Positions 13,283-23,000 of a stretch of DNA of 64,000 nt are shown here, in pieces. Positions within the stretch are counted from its first letter, which is position 1; every line of letters starts with the position of its first letter. The DNA is from Prosopocoilus inquinatus (lineage: Eukaryota; Arthropoda; Insecta; Coleoptera; Lucanidae), in assembly GCA_036172665.1 (NCBI GenBank), contig JAYKNF010000025.1, positions 532,975 through 596,974 on the forward strand. Reading direction: 5' to 3'. The notes below the pieces were generated by a model. That model did not search any database. It was not told where the DNA came from and was given only the letters and a program-made list of their open reading frames with translations. A program made the translations under genes and the position numbers.

Positions 13283-13299
13283 CCGCTAACGCTACGCCC

Positions 13300-13440
13300 A
13301 CTTGTTAGGTATGGACAGAGGCTTTGTATGGACCGAGGTTTTGGTTTGGGGACGGAAGAGGTGAAGAAAGCGCTGCGCGCTGGTTGGGCCGCTCGCCTTT
13401 GGGGGCTCGCGGCAGCTAGGGACTCGGAAGAATGAATGTT
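13300..13440. other. GC-rich spacer, nothing recognised
   Basis: About 140 bp of locally GC-rich DNA between element B and the T-rich repeat region, including GCGCTGCGCGC and GGGGGCTCGCGGC runs. No gene, RNA or repeat family is recognised. Confidence 0.4.
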
Positions 13441-14641
13441 GGAAAACTTTAAAAATTGATTTTTTTCCTAATTTTCGGAATTTTTTCAAATTTTTCTCGA
13501 TTCTTTTCAATTTTTTTCTGTCACCTGGGTTGGCCTGGCTTGGGTTGGCGCCGTTTGGGTTGACCTTGAGCAATTAAAAATAAAAAGTGAAGGAAAGTTT
13601 AAGAAAAAGTGAGAAAAATTGTTGGAAAATTTAAGAAATCGGTTTCCTTGATTTTTAGAATTTTTTTCCTATTTTTCTCGATTTTTCCCCGATATTTTTA
13701 ATTTTTTCTCCGATTTTTTAAAGTTTCTCCGTTCCCTTAATTTTTCAAAATTTCTTTCGCCATCTGGGTTGGCCTCGTTTGGGTTGGCATCAGATGGGTT
13801 GACCTTGAACTGTGTCCCTAATTTTTAGAATTTTTTTCGATTTTTTTCGATTTTTTTCAATTTTTTCCCGTAATTTTGAATGTTTTTCGCTTTTTTTCTA
13901 TAATTTTTTCGTTCCCTTAATTTTTTACATTTTTTCTGTCATCTGGGTTGGCCTAGGTTGGGTTGGCGTCGGTTGGGTTGGCCCTGCTTAGGTTGACGTC
14001 GCTCGGGTTGACCTTGAATTGTTTCCCTCATTTTTAGAATTTTTCCTATTTTTTTCGTTTTTTTCCCGAAATTTTTAATATTTTTCCCTAATTTTTTCAA
14101 TTTTTTTTGTCATCTGGGTTGACCTTGCTTGGGTTGGCCTCGCTTGGGTTGGCCCTGCTTAGGTTGGCGTCGCTTGGGTTGACCTTGAACTGTTTCCCTC
14201 ATTTTTAGAATTTTTTTCGATTTTTCTCGATTTTTTTAAATTTTTTTCAATTTGTTTCAATTTTTCCCGTAATTTTGAACGTTTTTCTCTTTTTTTTCCA
14301 TAATTTTTTCGTTCCCTTAATTTTTTCATTTTTTTTGGTATCTGGGTTGACCTTGCTTGGGTTGGCCTCGCTTGGGTTGGCCCTGCTCAGGTTGGCGTCG
14401 CTTGGGTTGACCTTGAACTGTTTCCCTCATTTTTAGAATTTTTTCCTATTTTTTTCGTTTTTTTCCCGAAATTTTTAATATTTTTCCCTAATTTTTTCAA
14501 TTTTTTTTTGTCATCTGGGTTGACCTTGCTTGGGTTGGCCTCGCTTGGGTTGGCCCTGCTTAGGTTGGCGTCGCTTGGGTTGACCTTGAACTGTTTCCCT
14601 CATTTTTAGAATTTTTTACAATTTTTTCCCGTAATTTTCAA
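13440..14641 (+). repeat. T-rich tandem repeat with 15-bp CTTGGGTTGGCCTCG subrepeats
   Basis: Alternating blocks of T-rich sequence and a G-rich cassette. The cassette holds up to four 15-bp subrepeats of the type CTTGGGTTGGCCTCG, CTTGGGTTGGCCCTG, CTTAGGTTGGCGTCG and CTTGGGTTGACCTTG. The anchor CAYCTGGGTTG or a close variant occurs near 13522, 13761, 13940, 14111, 14339 and 14512, so units are about 170-240 bp. A longer period of about 400 bp links 13870 with 14269 and 14043 with 14443. On the minus strand the 15-bp unit could encode a pentapeptide repeat, but the T-rich blocks carry stops and I see no gene. It abuts the broken edge of the 28S fragment. Confidence 0.85.
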
Positions 14642-15104
14642 TGGTAACTTTTCTGACACCTCTTGCTGAAAACTCTTCAAGCCAAAAGGATCGATAGGCC
14701 GTGCTTTCGCAGTCCCTATGCGTACTGAACATCGGGATCAAGCCAGCTTTTGCCCTTTTGCTCTACGCGAGGTTTCTGTCCTCGCTGAGCTGGCCTTAGG
14801 ACACCTGCGTTATTCTTTGACAGATGTACCGCCCCAGTCAAACTCCCCGCCTGGCAGTGTCCTCGAATCGGATCACGCGGGAGCATGTGTCGGCGATCCG
14901 CGCGCGGACCCGCGAGGGGCCCGCGGCCTCACGCCGCTCTGCGCGGTTGGCTCGAGAACACCGTGATTGCCGCCGCGTAAGCCCGACGGCTCACGCGTTC
15001 CGCCTCACCGAGTAAGTAAAGAAACGATGAAAGTAGTGGTATTTCACCGGCGACGTTTCCGTCTCCCACTTATGCTACACCTCTCATGTCTCCTTACATT
15101 GCCA

Positions 15105-15143
<39 letters not shown>

Positions 15144-15207
15144 ATTTTTCCAAGCCCGTTCCCTTGGCAGTGGTTTCGCTAGATAGTAGGTAGGGACAGT
15201 GGGAATA

Positions 15208-15247
<40 letters not shown>

Positions 15248-15257
15248 CCATTTGGCT
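14642..15257 (-). rRNA. 28S rRNA fragment (partial, degenerate)
   Basis: The minus strand reads the conserved 28S segment that begins exactly at the R2 site (TAGCCAAATG). It continues through AACGGGCTTGG, AGACCCTGTTGAGCTTGACT and TTTGACTGGGGCGGTACATC to AGAAAAGTTACCA. It stops abruptly at 14642 and enters the T-rich repeat, so about 616 bp of one 28S gene remain. No 28S sequence is found upstream of the R2 insertion. Against the near-invariant insect sequence recalled from general knowledge, several bases differ (TAGCCAAATGG for TAGCCAAATGC, AACGATATT for AACGAGATT, ACCACTGCC for ACCACAGCC). This suggests a decayed orphan outside the rDNA array. Strand and identity are firm; non-functionality is inferred from the truncation. 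Confidence 0.93.
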
Positions 15258-16104
15258 ATATATAACTTTATTAATAATAAAGCATGTACATAAATGTTAC
15301 CTAACTTTGGACATGGCTAGTGAGTCAAACAACATTGAAGGATGTAATTAATATTATATATTACAATGATGGATGTGTAATTTTGTTGGTGTAAAGATGA
15401 GTAGTAGTGTAATTTGTTTTCGCTTTTTAGGATCAGCAGTTCCAGTTGTGGGAAGATGGTGCGTCAATGGGAGATGTTGGCCAATCTTGCGAGAGGAGAC
15501 TCTCCACGACAGTCCCAGGAATTAGGCGTTCTTACCGGATCTTGCAGGAGCAAGGGCGGAAGCTCACCTCAGCAACGGGGGCATCCCATTCGAGTGTAAG
15601 TATGACATTAATGAAGTGGTTGGCATGGGTATTTGCGGTGGCTCTGCGTCTCAACCTGCTCTTGACTGAACAAGGGAGGAGAGACTGGTTGCCATCAACA
15701 AGACCGGGGTAGAGGGTAGAGTAGATGTTAATCCGGATGGGTCTTGTTTCTGCCCCGACTCGTGGGCCAAGGAGTTCAACCAATCTTGACAAAATCAAGG
15801 GAGGAGAGCACCTCGGTTTTAGGTGACGTCTGCGACAACTTCCTTCATCAAGAAGGAAGGCCAGAGCAACCTCGGGGAGTCAAGGGTGAGTTGCGGGCAG
15901 TAGGTTATTGTCTCTAACAAAGTGAATATTAACAGTCATTCCGAAGTAAAAAGTAGGGGGATTCGCTGGTGGGCGGGGGGTAATGGGCTGGGGTCAGGGA
16001 TTTGGGATGGTTAATGGTGGGAACGGGACCAAACGGCTCTCATAAAACTGGCGTGGACGTTTTGGCCAAATTGAAGCACGCCGTTTATTATTGAAGCTTT
16101 AAGC
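15258..16104 (-). other. R2 3' untranslated region
   Basis: About 850 bp between the R2 stop codon (16105-16107) and the 28S junction. In R2 elements the 3' UTR RNA is bound by the element's protein to prime reverse transcription at the nicked 28S target. No coding frame is convincing here. The sequence alone does not let me assign the RNA fold. Confidence 0.7.
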
Positions 16105-18753
16105 TTATTTGGTATTTGAAGGGCGGCGGCGGTCGGTCGGTTGGATTTTGGCCAGATCCCTCTGGCTCCTACTACTAAGGGGCAGAAGATAATGCTGGAA
16201 GAGTCGTAACCCTCCCATTGCTGCCGCATTGCAGAAGTCTTGGTTGCTGTAAGTTCTTCTCTTGCTATCCCAGGAGTCAGCCAGGGGGATATCGCCCTCC
16301 CAAGACACCTGGACATCCGTGACGATCATTTTGCCATCTCTAAAGAGCACCAAGGCAGGTTTGTAAAGACGGCCTGACACACCCCTCACGTGCGGCTCCT
16401 CAAATACTTTAATTTTCAGAGTTTCGCAGTGTTTTTTGAGCTTCTTCACGATGATGTTGTGTCTCTCTATCCGTTCCCAGTGGGTCACATGGCATTGCTG
16501 GAGAACGTGGCAAATAGTTTCGGATTTCTGACAGTTACCTCTGCAGAAGCGCTCGTGTCTGGGGTTAGATGGGATGCCCTTGGTTAGTAAATTGGATGTT
16601 CTAAGGTGGATGGCCCGCACGTAATCTCTCCCAGTCCATCCAGGAGGAATGTCCTGGACCCATCTAGAGCTGCTAGAATCTTTAGATGTTTGATGGAGTC
16701 CTTGGCCGGTTGTGGTTGCCTTTAGCTTTTCTTTCCAGATAGCCTTGTAGGGGGCGTTTGCAAGTAAACGTGTGAAACGGACGATACTTTTCGTCATGAC
16801 TTCGGTGGTGAGCAAATGGCGAACTACTGGATCTCCGGTAACTTTTAGTTTATCGAGCCGGTTCGACATGATTTGGGGGATTAAAGTACGTAAACTTAAG
16901 ATTCCCAAGCCACCATCGCGTATACTTGCGTAAAGGTGGGCATCAGCAGTGTGAATGTGCAAATGCAAGATTCTTTTCACTGAAGTTTTAATCAGAGAAT
17001 CCACGTCCTTGAGAATTTTAAGTGTGGTTTTCGGGGTTTGCAGGAAATAGATCAAGCGGGGAATCAGATAAGTTTTTAAAATAAGAGGTTTCTGGTGTGG
17101 TTTAAGTGGTGCTCTTTCGAGGTTTTTCAGCCAGGTTGGCAATTTGCAAAGGTTAGGTTTCATAACACCTCCTGGTCCGTAGTCAAAGCCTAGATATTTG
17201 TAGGAGTCAATTGCTTGTACCTGACCAATAGGTCCAGATGGTAATTGGAATTGTGGCTGGGACACTATTGCAACCCTTTTTTGGCGAGGAACCGTGACCG
17301 CAGATAGGGCATGGCATTTTTTATTGTTAATGATCATGCCTCGTTTTTTACAGAAATTATCGATAGTAATCAAGATGGCTTTGGCTTCAGTTAAGTTATC
17401 AGCCATGATTATAATATCGTCAGCGAAAGCTATAGCTGCACAATAATGATCATCCCCGATATGAGCCCCTTTGTAGGTAGAATTAACTACGTTGAGCAAT
17501 TCATCCAATACCGTGTTGAATAGGAAAGGGCTCAGCGGGTCTCCCTGTTTAACCCCCCTCTCAAAGTAGATCGGGGTCGTTGACATGCTACCCACTTTAA
17601 TCTGAGTATGAGACAGTTTGAGCGAATTCATTATGTATTCAATGGTGTCTTCGTCAATACCTTTAGCAAAGAGACCGCGGTGAATCGAGCTATGGGCAAC
17701 AGAATCAAAAGCTTTTTGGATATCTATAGAGATTATGTTGAAAGGATGAACTTTAAGTGATCTTTGACGTGTATAGTAATCTAGTATTAATGCATTGGCC
17801 AGTGTGCCATCAGTTTTCACAAAGCCTCTTTGGTGTGTATTATGTGTGATGTGATTTCTCAGACGATTATTTAGGATTCTATGGTAGACTCTCATAAGAG
17901 TAGAGCCCAAGGTTATTGGGCGCCAATTAGACGGATCGTTACGCGGACCTTTTTTATGTATTAGAATAGTTTTATTGATGCACCATGAGGGCGGGGGGGG
18001 GCATTTGATAAGTTGAACTATATTAAAGATAATCTCCATCTTTTTAAGTGCGCTGTTTGATTTTAGAGAGGAGACCTTTATACCGTCTGGGCCAGGGGCT
18101 CCATTTTTGGTTTTGGAAATGGCGTCGGTGATTTCATTGAGGGTGCATGGATAGAAGAAATTTACTTGAGGGGCAATGCTGGAAATGGCTTCGTTATCAT
18201 CGCCGGGTAGAGCTTCGAGGAGGGAGCGATGGTATTTATCAACTTCGCTAACGGTAGGTAGAACTTCCTCTTCGTAGAGGTCCTTGCTCAAGAGGATCTT
18301 CTCCGCAAGAAGTTTCCTGTTTTTGTTGTACAAATCCTGTGCTTTTTTGTAATTCGCTGCTCTTGGGCCGGATCCGCCCCTCGTCGCTCCGTAGGCTCCA
18401 CGACCGGATTTCGTCGCCCTTGGAGGTTGATTGTTATTGGGATATTTGCGAGTGGGCCAGGTAACCTTAATGAATTGTTCCACTTCGCTGAGAATTTCTT
18501 CCTTAGGTGCTGAGGGGTTATCAAGCAGTTTAGCTAGGAGCTGTTTCTCGGCTTCATAAGAGGTAGGTAGCGAATTATAAATTCCTTGAAGATGCGCTAG
18601 TATAGATTTTCCCTCCTCAGAGGGAAAAGGAGCTCTAGTCGAAGATAAGGAAGCCTGAGTCCCTGGATCAGGAACAGATGGGGTAGTATCAGGTGCGTTC
18701 TGCAGAAACGAGGTAGGTGGCTGGATTGGTATCAAGGTATAGCGTTTGTCTAG
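16105..18753 (-). pseudogene. R2 reverse transcriptase / endonuclease, main part
   Basis: About 880 codons downstream of an in-frame TAG at 18754-18756. Residues here are counted from the codon starting at 18735. RT starts near residue 190 (NGAPGPDGIK), with a QGDPLSPFLFN block and the catalytic FADD at residues 437-440. A C-terminal zinc finger of form C-x3-C-x7-H-x4-C sits at C731, C735, H743 and C748. The restriction-like endonuclease follows (KPALVLFRDGKMIVTD). R2 enzymes normally read K/R-P-D at this point; here residue 794 is Ala (codon at 16354-16356), one base from Asp, so the nuclease is probably inactive. The protein would nick 28S DNA and prime reverse transcription there. No ATG opens this part; it continues the upstream frame beyond the stop. 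RT identity is very sure; loss of activity is inferred. Confidence 0.93.
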
Positions 18754-19623
18754 CTAATCTAAAGATTTTTCAAATAGGGACATTATGTAAGAGGATGATG
18801 AATTAATGGCATTTGTTTTAAAGGGGCCAGGGGTTTGGGAGTCATGAAAGCCTGGCGACGAGGAGGTTCCTGCAACCCTAAATTTGGAGGTTTGTTGAGC
18901 AGTCACTGGAGAGCAATGGTTAGATAATGGTGTGACCAATTTTGAGACAGATATAGGAGTTGACTTAATGAATGCTAAGGGAGGGGAAATGTTCGATGTA
19001 TTGTGAGGAGAAGAAGAATTGATGGCATTTGTTTTAGATGGGCCGGGGGTTTGGGAGTCATGAGAGTCTGACGAAGAAGAGGTTCCTGACCCGGAGACAG
19101 ATTGAGCTTCCATTAATTGTGGAGTAGGATAACCACTGATGGGATTAGAGGGTGACGGTATGTTTTCATGTAAAAGTGTATGATGTAATGCTTCAACCGA
19201 ATCAGGATGGACGCTTAAAGGAGTAGGAATCTTGGAAGTCAAGATAGGGGAGTCCCTTAATATTGAGGATGATAGATAAGAACAATCCTTAGAGAGAGTA
19301 GGTGAGTTGATATTAGTTACTGAACGTTCGTTTATTGATAATATTAGTTTTTCAGAGTCACAGTCGATGGGTATTGGATTTGATCCAGATATATTGGACA
19401 TGCTACTTTCGGAAGTATCAGATGAGACTGAAGAGTCAATTACGTAAGTTGGTACGGGTGGAGAAGATGGATCCTCAGAATGGACCGAATTAGCCCTAGA
19501 TGGGTTCTTTTTGTTTGTCTGTTGTCTGTTGCGTCTGAAAATTTCGTATCTCAAATCAGAGTTACTGGAGTCCATCGTAACGTCAAATAACATGATAGAT
19601 AAGTAAGGATCGATTAGATACAT
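18754..19623 (-). pseudogene. R2 N-terminal Ser/Pro-rich segment with satellite-derived start
   Basis: This open stretch is in the same frame as the RT part and ends at TAG 18754-18756. From about 19528 it is R2-derived: roughly 258 residues rich in Ser, Thr, Pro and Asn. Two copies of a repeat containing HDSQTPGP-KTNAINSSS (DNA near 18808 and 19024, 216 bp apart) are present. I see no CCHH finger or Myb domain, which R2 proteins usually carry before the RT. The first ATG (19621-19623) and the next about 31 codons are translated satellite S3, fused in frame by the junction. The chimeric start is probably accidental. Confidence 0.75.
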
Positions 19624-19776
19624 CACAGGAACAACGCTAATACGTGCTGTTTCGTTCAAGACTATTTCCAGCTCCTGCTGAGTCCGAGTACTTCGTGTCT
19701 CACATCACAGTTACTGGAGTCCGTTGAAACGTCAAATAACATAGTAGATAAGTAAGGATCGATTAGATACATCACA
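19529..19776 (-). repeat. 149-bp satellite fragment S3, reverse orientation
   Basis: About 1.7 monomers of the satellite in reverse orientation, between the R2 5' edge and B2. The last about 150 bp are nearly identical to those before B1 (up to 8930). So the satellite-B junction was copied as a unit rather than formed by a fresh insertion. Confidence 0.92.
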
Positions 19777-20001
19777 CGGGCCACAACCGAGAGGTTGTCA
19801 ATTTGAACTGTCGTCTTTAATGGGTCGGTGATTCTATTTTATTGTGTTCCCATAAAGCTTTTAAAATGCGATCAAGCAATTGATCTTGAATTTTGCTGGA
19901 ATTTTATTTTGTAACGTTGTTTTTATGCACGGCCGACCAAAAGTTCTCAAACAAAAGAGTCAATACTCCTCCACTAGGTATTTTTTCTATTTTTGAGGTA
20001 G
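19777..20001 (+). repeat. Element B fragment B2 (225 bp)
   Basis: The outermost 225 bp of element B in the same orientation as B1, from CGGGCCACAACC to TTTTTGAGGTAG. It stops where the truncated Gypsy LTR begins. In other copies the sequence after GAGGTAG or GAGCTAG is ACTTTTGG; here it becomes TCTGTTCG of the LTR. Confidence 0.92.
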
Positions 20002-23000
20002 TCTGTTCGATGTAGGCCCCGGCCGCGTGGACGGCCGATGACACATAACAGCGAACCGACTTCTTGACGCCTTGCGCTAAGCCGGTTGGTGCGCCACACT
20101 GCCCCCTTCTTAAAAACGTTTCGTCTCGAAATGTTCCTGGTGATAGTCTTGAAGGAGGGTGTCGGAATCTACATGCTGGCCCATTCTTGCAACTTCCCGT
20201 CTGGAAAAAGTAACAGTCTACGGTTTTGCTGTTGCTGACTGTTGCCTGTGGGTGGTGGCTGCAGACTAGGACTTCAATTCCCGTTCTGTGGAAGATGACT
20301 TCCAGCATGCTTTGAATTACTCTCCAGTCTAGTCCGTCCAATCCGCAGCCCAATTTGGGGATGGCTAACTTCATCTGATGGGTCTCTATTAGCTGTCTCC
20401 TCAGGCTATATAGGGCTCTCCACATACTTTGATAGTAAGGTTTACCGCTTGATGTCTTCTTAGTGACTAAATAATGCACGTGGCGCCTCCGATCTGCCGT
20501 CGAATCAATGATCTGCAAGCTCTTGCCTACCACGGGATGCTGTCTTCGTAGCTCCTCGATTTGGCCAAATTTCTTCTTAAACACCTGAGCGATTCCTTTG
20601 GACATTTTCAGGTCTTCTGCTACGCAGTGGGCCAGACTGTACTCCAGTGGCACTTTAAAGAGATCTTGTTGCTTCTCCGTGGTCACTCCAAACCGTGCCT
20701 TGCTTCCTTCGGCGTGATGAGACATGAAGGTTTCGAAGTTCACTTCGGAAACTTGCGCCCTTTGTACTGTCCCTTCATCTGCTTCTCCATGGTAAGGGGC
20801 TATCCGGTTGAAGTGGATTACTTTGGGTTTGCCATGGGGGACCTTCCTGATGCGGTAAACGACGTCGTTGATCCGTTTCATCACTTTGTAAGGACCTTCC
20901 CAAGAGGTCTGTAATTTTAGGGAGAGGCCTCGACGTCTTTGGGGGTTATAAAGCCAGACCAGTGCTCCAGGGTGGTATCCCCCGTGTTGAGCGTTGATGT
21001 CATAGTGCTCCTTCATCCGATCGCTGGCCGTCTGTATATTGTGACGCACTTGGTTGTGGATATCATCCATTTTCCTGCGTAATTTGCTCACGTAATCTTC
21101 GTCGGCAGAGACTTCGCCAGGCTTCACACCAAACTTCAGGTCGCAGGGCAGTCTCGGCTCTCGCCCGAATACCACTTTCGCGGGAGTCTCCCCTGTTGTC
21201 TCATGAACAGATGAGCGGTATGCCATTAGAAACAGGGGGATGTACGTGTCCCAGTCCCTCTGATGATTGGAAACGACCTTGGACAAATGTCGGTTGATGG
21301 TTCTATTGAACCTTTCCACCATTCCGTCCGACTGTGGGTGGAGTGCAGTTGTTCTAGTTTTTCGTACGCCGAGCAGAGTACACACGTTCTTGAACAAGGC
21401 CGATTCAAAGTTCCTTCCTTGGTCTGAATGCAGTTCCATAGGTGCACCATACCGACTGATCCATTCCCTGACAAGGACTTCCGCAATAGTGACTGCCTCT
21501 TGGTTAGGTAGGGCGTAAGCTTCAACCCACTTGCTAAAGTAGTCCATTACCACGACGATGTACTTGTTTCCACCATTCGTTTCTGGAAACGGGCCGACTA
21601 CATCGATGGCAACTCTCTCAAAAGGACTTCCAACGTTGTACTGTCTCATGGGAGCCTTACCCCGCCTGTGGGGACCGTTACTGGCTGCGCAAACTGTACA
21701 CTTTCTGCACCAATCCTTCACGTCTTCCTTGCAGTTCACCCAGTAAAATCTTTCGCGCACCTTCTCCATAGTCTTCTTAACTCCCAGATGCCCTCCCGAA
21801 GTTCCATCGTGAAGTTCCCTCAGAACTTCTGGCACCCTATTCTTGGGGATTAGTAACTGTGTCTTCTGTTCCATGCCTTCCTGATTCTCTATGCTTCGTC
21901 TCAGAAGACCACGATCCAACACTATGGAGTCCCACTGCGCCCAGTATGATTTTACGGACGGTGCACATGGTGCTACCTCTTCCCAGGTAGGCCTCGCGTC
22001 CCTGCTTTTCCACTCTAGCACTAATTTCAAATCCGGGTCGTTCTCCTGGTCTCTTCGCAGTTCTTCGGCTTGCCATTTGTCGTCAACAATGGCTGTCCTC
22101 GCAGTCGTGGCTACTTTCTCGTCCAAACGACTACAGTGCTTACAGTCTTCGGCACAGGGTCTTCTCGACAGAGCATCGGCATTTCGATGGCTAGTTCCTG
22201 CCCGATGCTGAATTTCAAAATCGTACTCCTGAAGTCGTTCGATCCATCGTGCAACTTGCCCTTCTGGGTTCTTGAAACGGAGAAGCCATTTTAGAGCGGC
22301 GTGGTCGGTCCTCAGCAGGAAGCGTCTACCATACAAGTACTTGTAGAAGTGTTCTATCGTTTTTACGACGGCTAGCAATTCCCTTCTTGTGACGCAATAG
22401 TTTCGTTCCGGCTTTGATAGGACTTTACTGAAGTAGCCGATCACCTTCTCTTGCCCCTCTTGTATCTGGGAGAGTACGGCACCAATCCCAACGTTGCTAG
22501 CATCTGTGTCCACGACGAATTTTCCTTCCGGGAGAGGATAACTCAGAATAGGAGCACTAATCAAGTACTGCTTTAGTTGTTCAAAGCCAATTTGACACTG
22601 TTGGTCCCACTCAAATGGACGACCTTCTTCAGTGAGTTTTGTCAACGGCTTAGCAATGTCTGCAAATCCAGGAACGTAGCGCCGATAGTAAGTGCACAGT
22701 CCAAGGAAACTCCTTATTTGGTGTTTATTTCTGGGAGTTGGCCAGTCTTTCACCACCTGAATGTTCACAGGGTCCACGGCGATTCCGTTTCCATTAACAA
22801 TGTGACCCAGGTAATTCACTTCCTTCTGGAACAGGTGACACTTCTTGAGGCTAAGCTTTAGTCCAGCTCCGCGAAGCCGCTGGAACACTCCTTCCAGGTT
22901 CCTTAGGTGGTCGTCGAACGTCTTTCCCACGACAATTATGTCGTCAAGGTACACCATGCACGTTGTCCAGGACAGACCTTTCAGAACCGTCTCCATTAAC

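Larger units (their letters stand above)
8931..13300 (+). repeat. Element B, copy B1 (left arm of the large inverted repeat)
   Basis: An AT-rich segment of unknown class starting with CGGGCCACAACC right after the satellite. The same terminus appears in B2 (19777), B3 (30454 and, inverted, 33743) and B4 (inverted, 39133), so it is a discrete end. B1 bases 8931-12973 match B4 (35090-39133) inverted with only small differences, including 1-bp indels. The interior has no convincing long coding frame; short ORFs are the same in both arms simply because the arms are duplicates. Recognisable contents are a subterminal hairpin, a TACACCCTGTATA motif near 9233, a motif of about 28 bp at 9247 repeated in diverged form at 11722, and a decayed transposase fragment near 12.5 kb. 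The right boundary near 13300 is uncertain. It could be a nonautonomous transposon or a duplicated chromosomal segment. Confidence 0.75.
15258..19528 (-). mobile_element. R2-clade non-LTR retrotransposon, 5'-truncated
   Basis: A minus-strand element of about 4.3 kb whose 3' end joins 28S rRNA precisely at TAGCCAAATG, the target of R2 elements. It encodes the R2 layout: reverse transcriptase, CCHC zinc finger, then a restriction-like endonuclease region. The 3' UTR (15258-16104) ends in AATAAAGTTATATA. The upstream edge is not 28S but 149-bp satellite, joined near 19528. The 5' part, including any CCHH finger, Myb domain and 5' ribozyme, is therefore missing or was replaced. Several defects in the ORF show this copy is inactive. 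Confidence 0.92.

Noticed and set aside
13292..13573. Minus-strand 93-codon ORF with Asn-Pro rich repeats at the 15-bp units
   Set aside because: It is short and confined to one repeat cassette, and neighbouring cassettes carry stops and frame changes.
13960..14600. Telomeric repeat (TTAGG-like) tract
   Set aside because: CTTAGGTTGG occurs only within 15-bp subrepeats; there is no tandem TTAGG array.
14718..15015. Protein-coding frames on the + strand at 14.7-15.0 kb
   Set aside because: They are antisense shadows of the 28S rRNA fragment.
15258..19528. R1-type element
   Set aside because: The 3' junction is at TAGCCAAATG, the R2 site. The protein has RT followed by a zinc finger and restriction-like nuclease rather than an N-terminal AP endonuclease.
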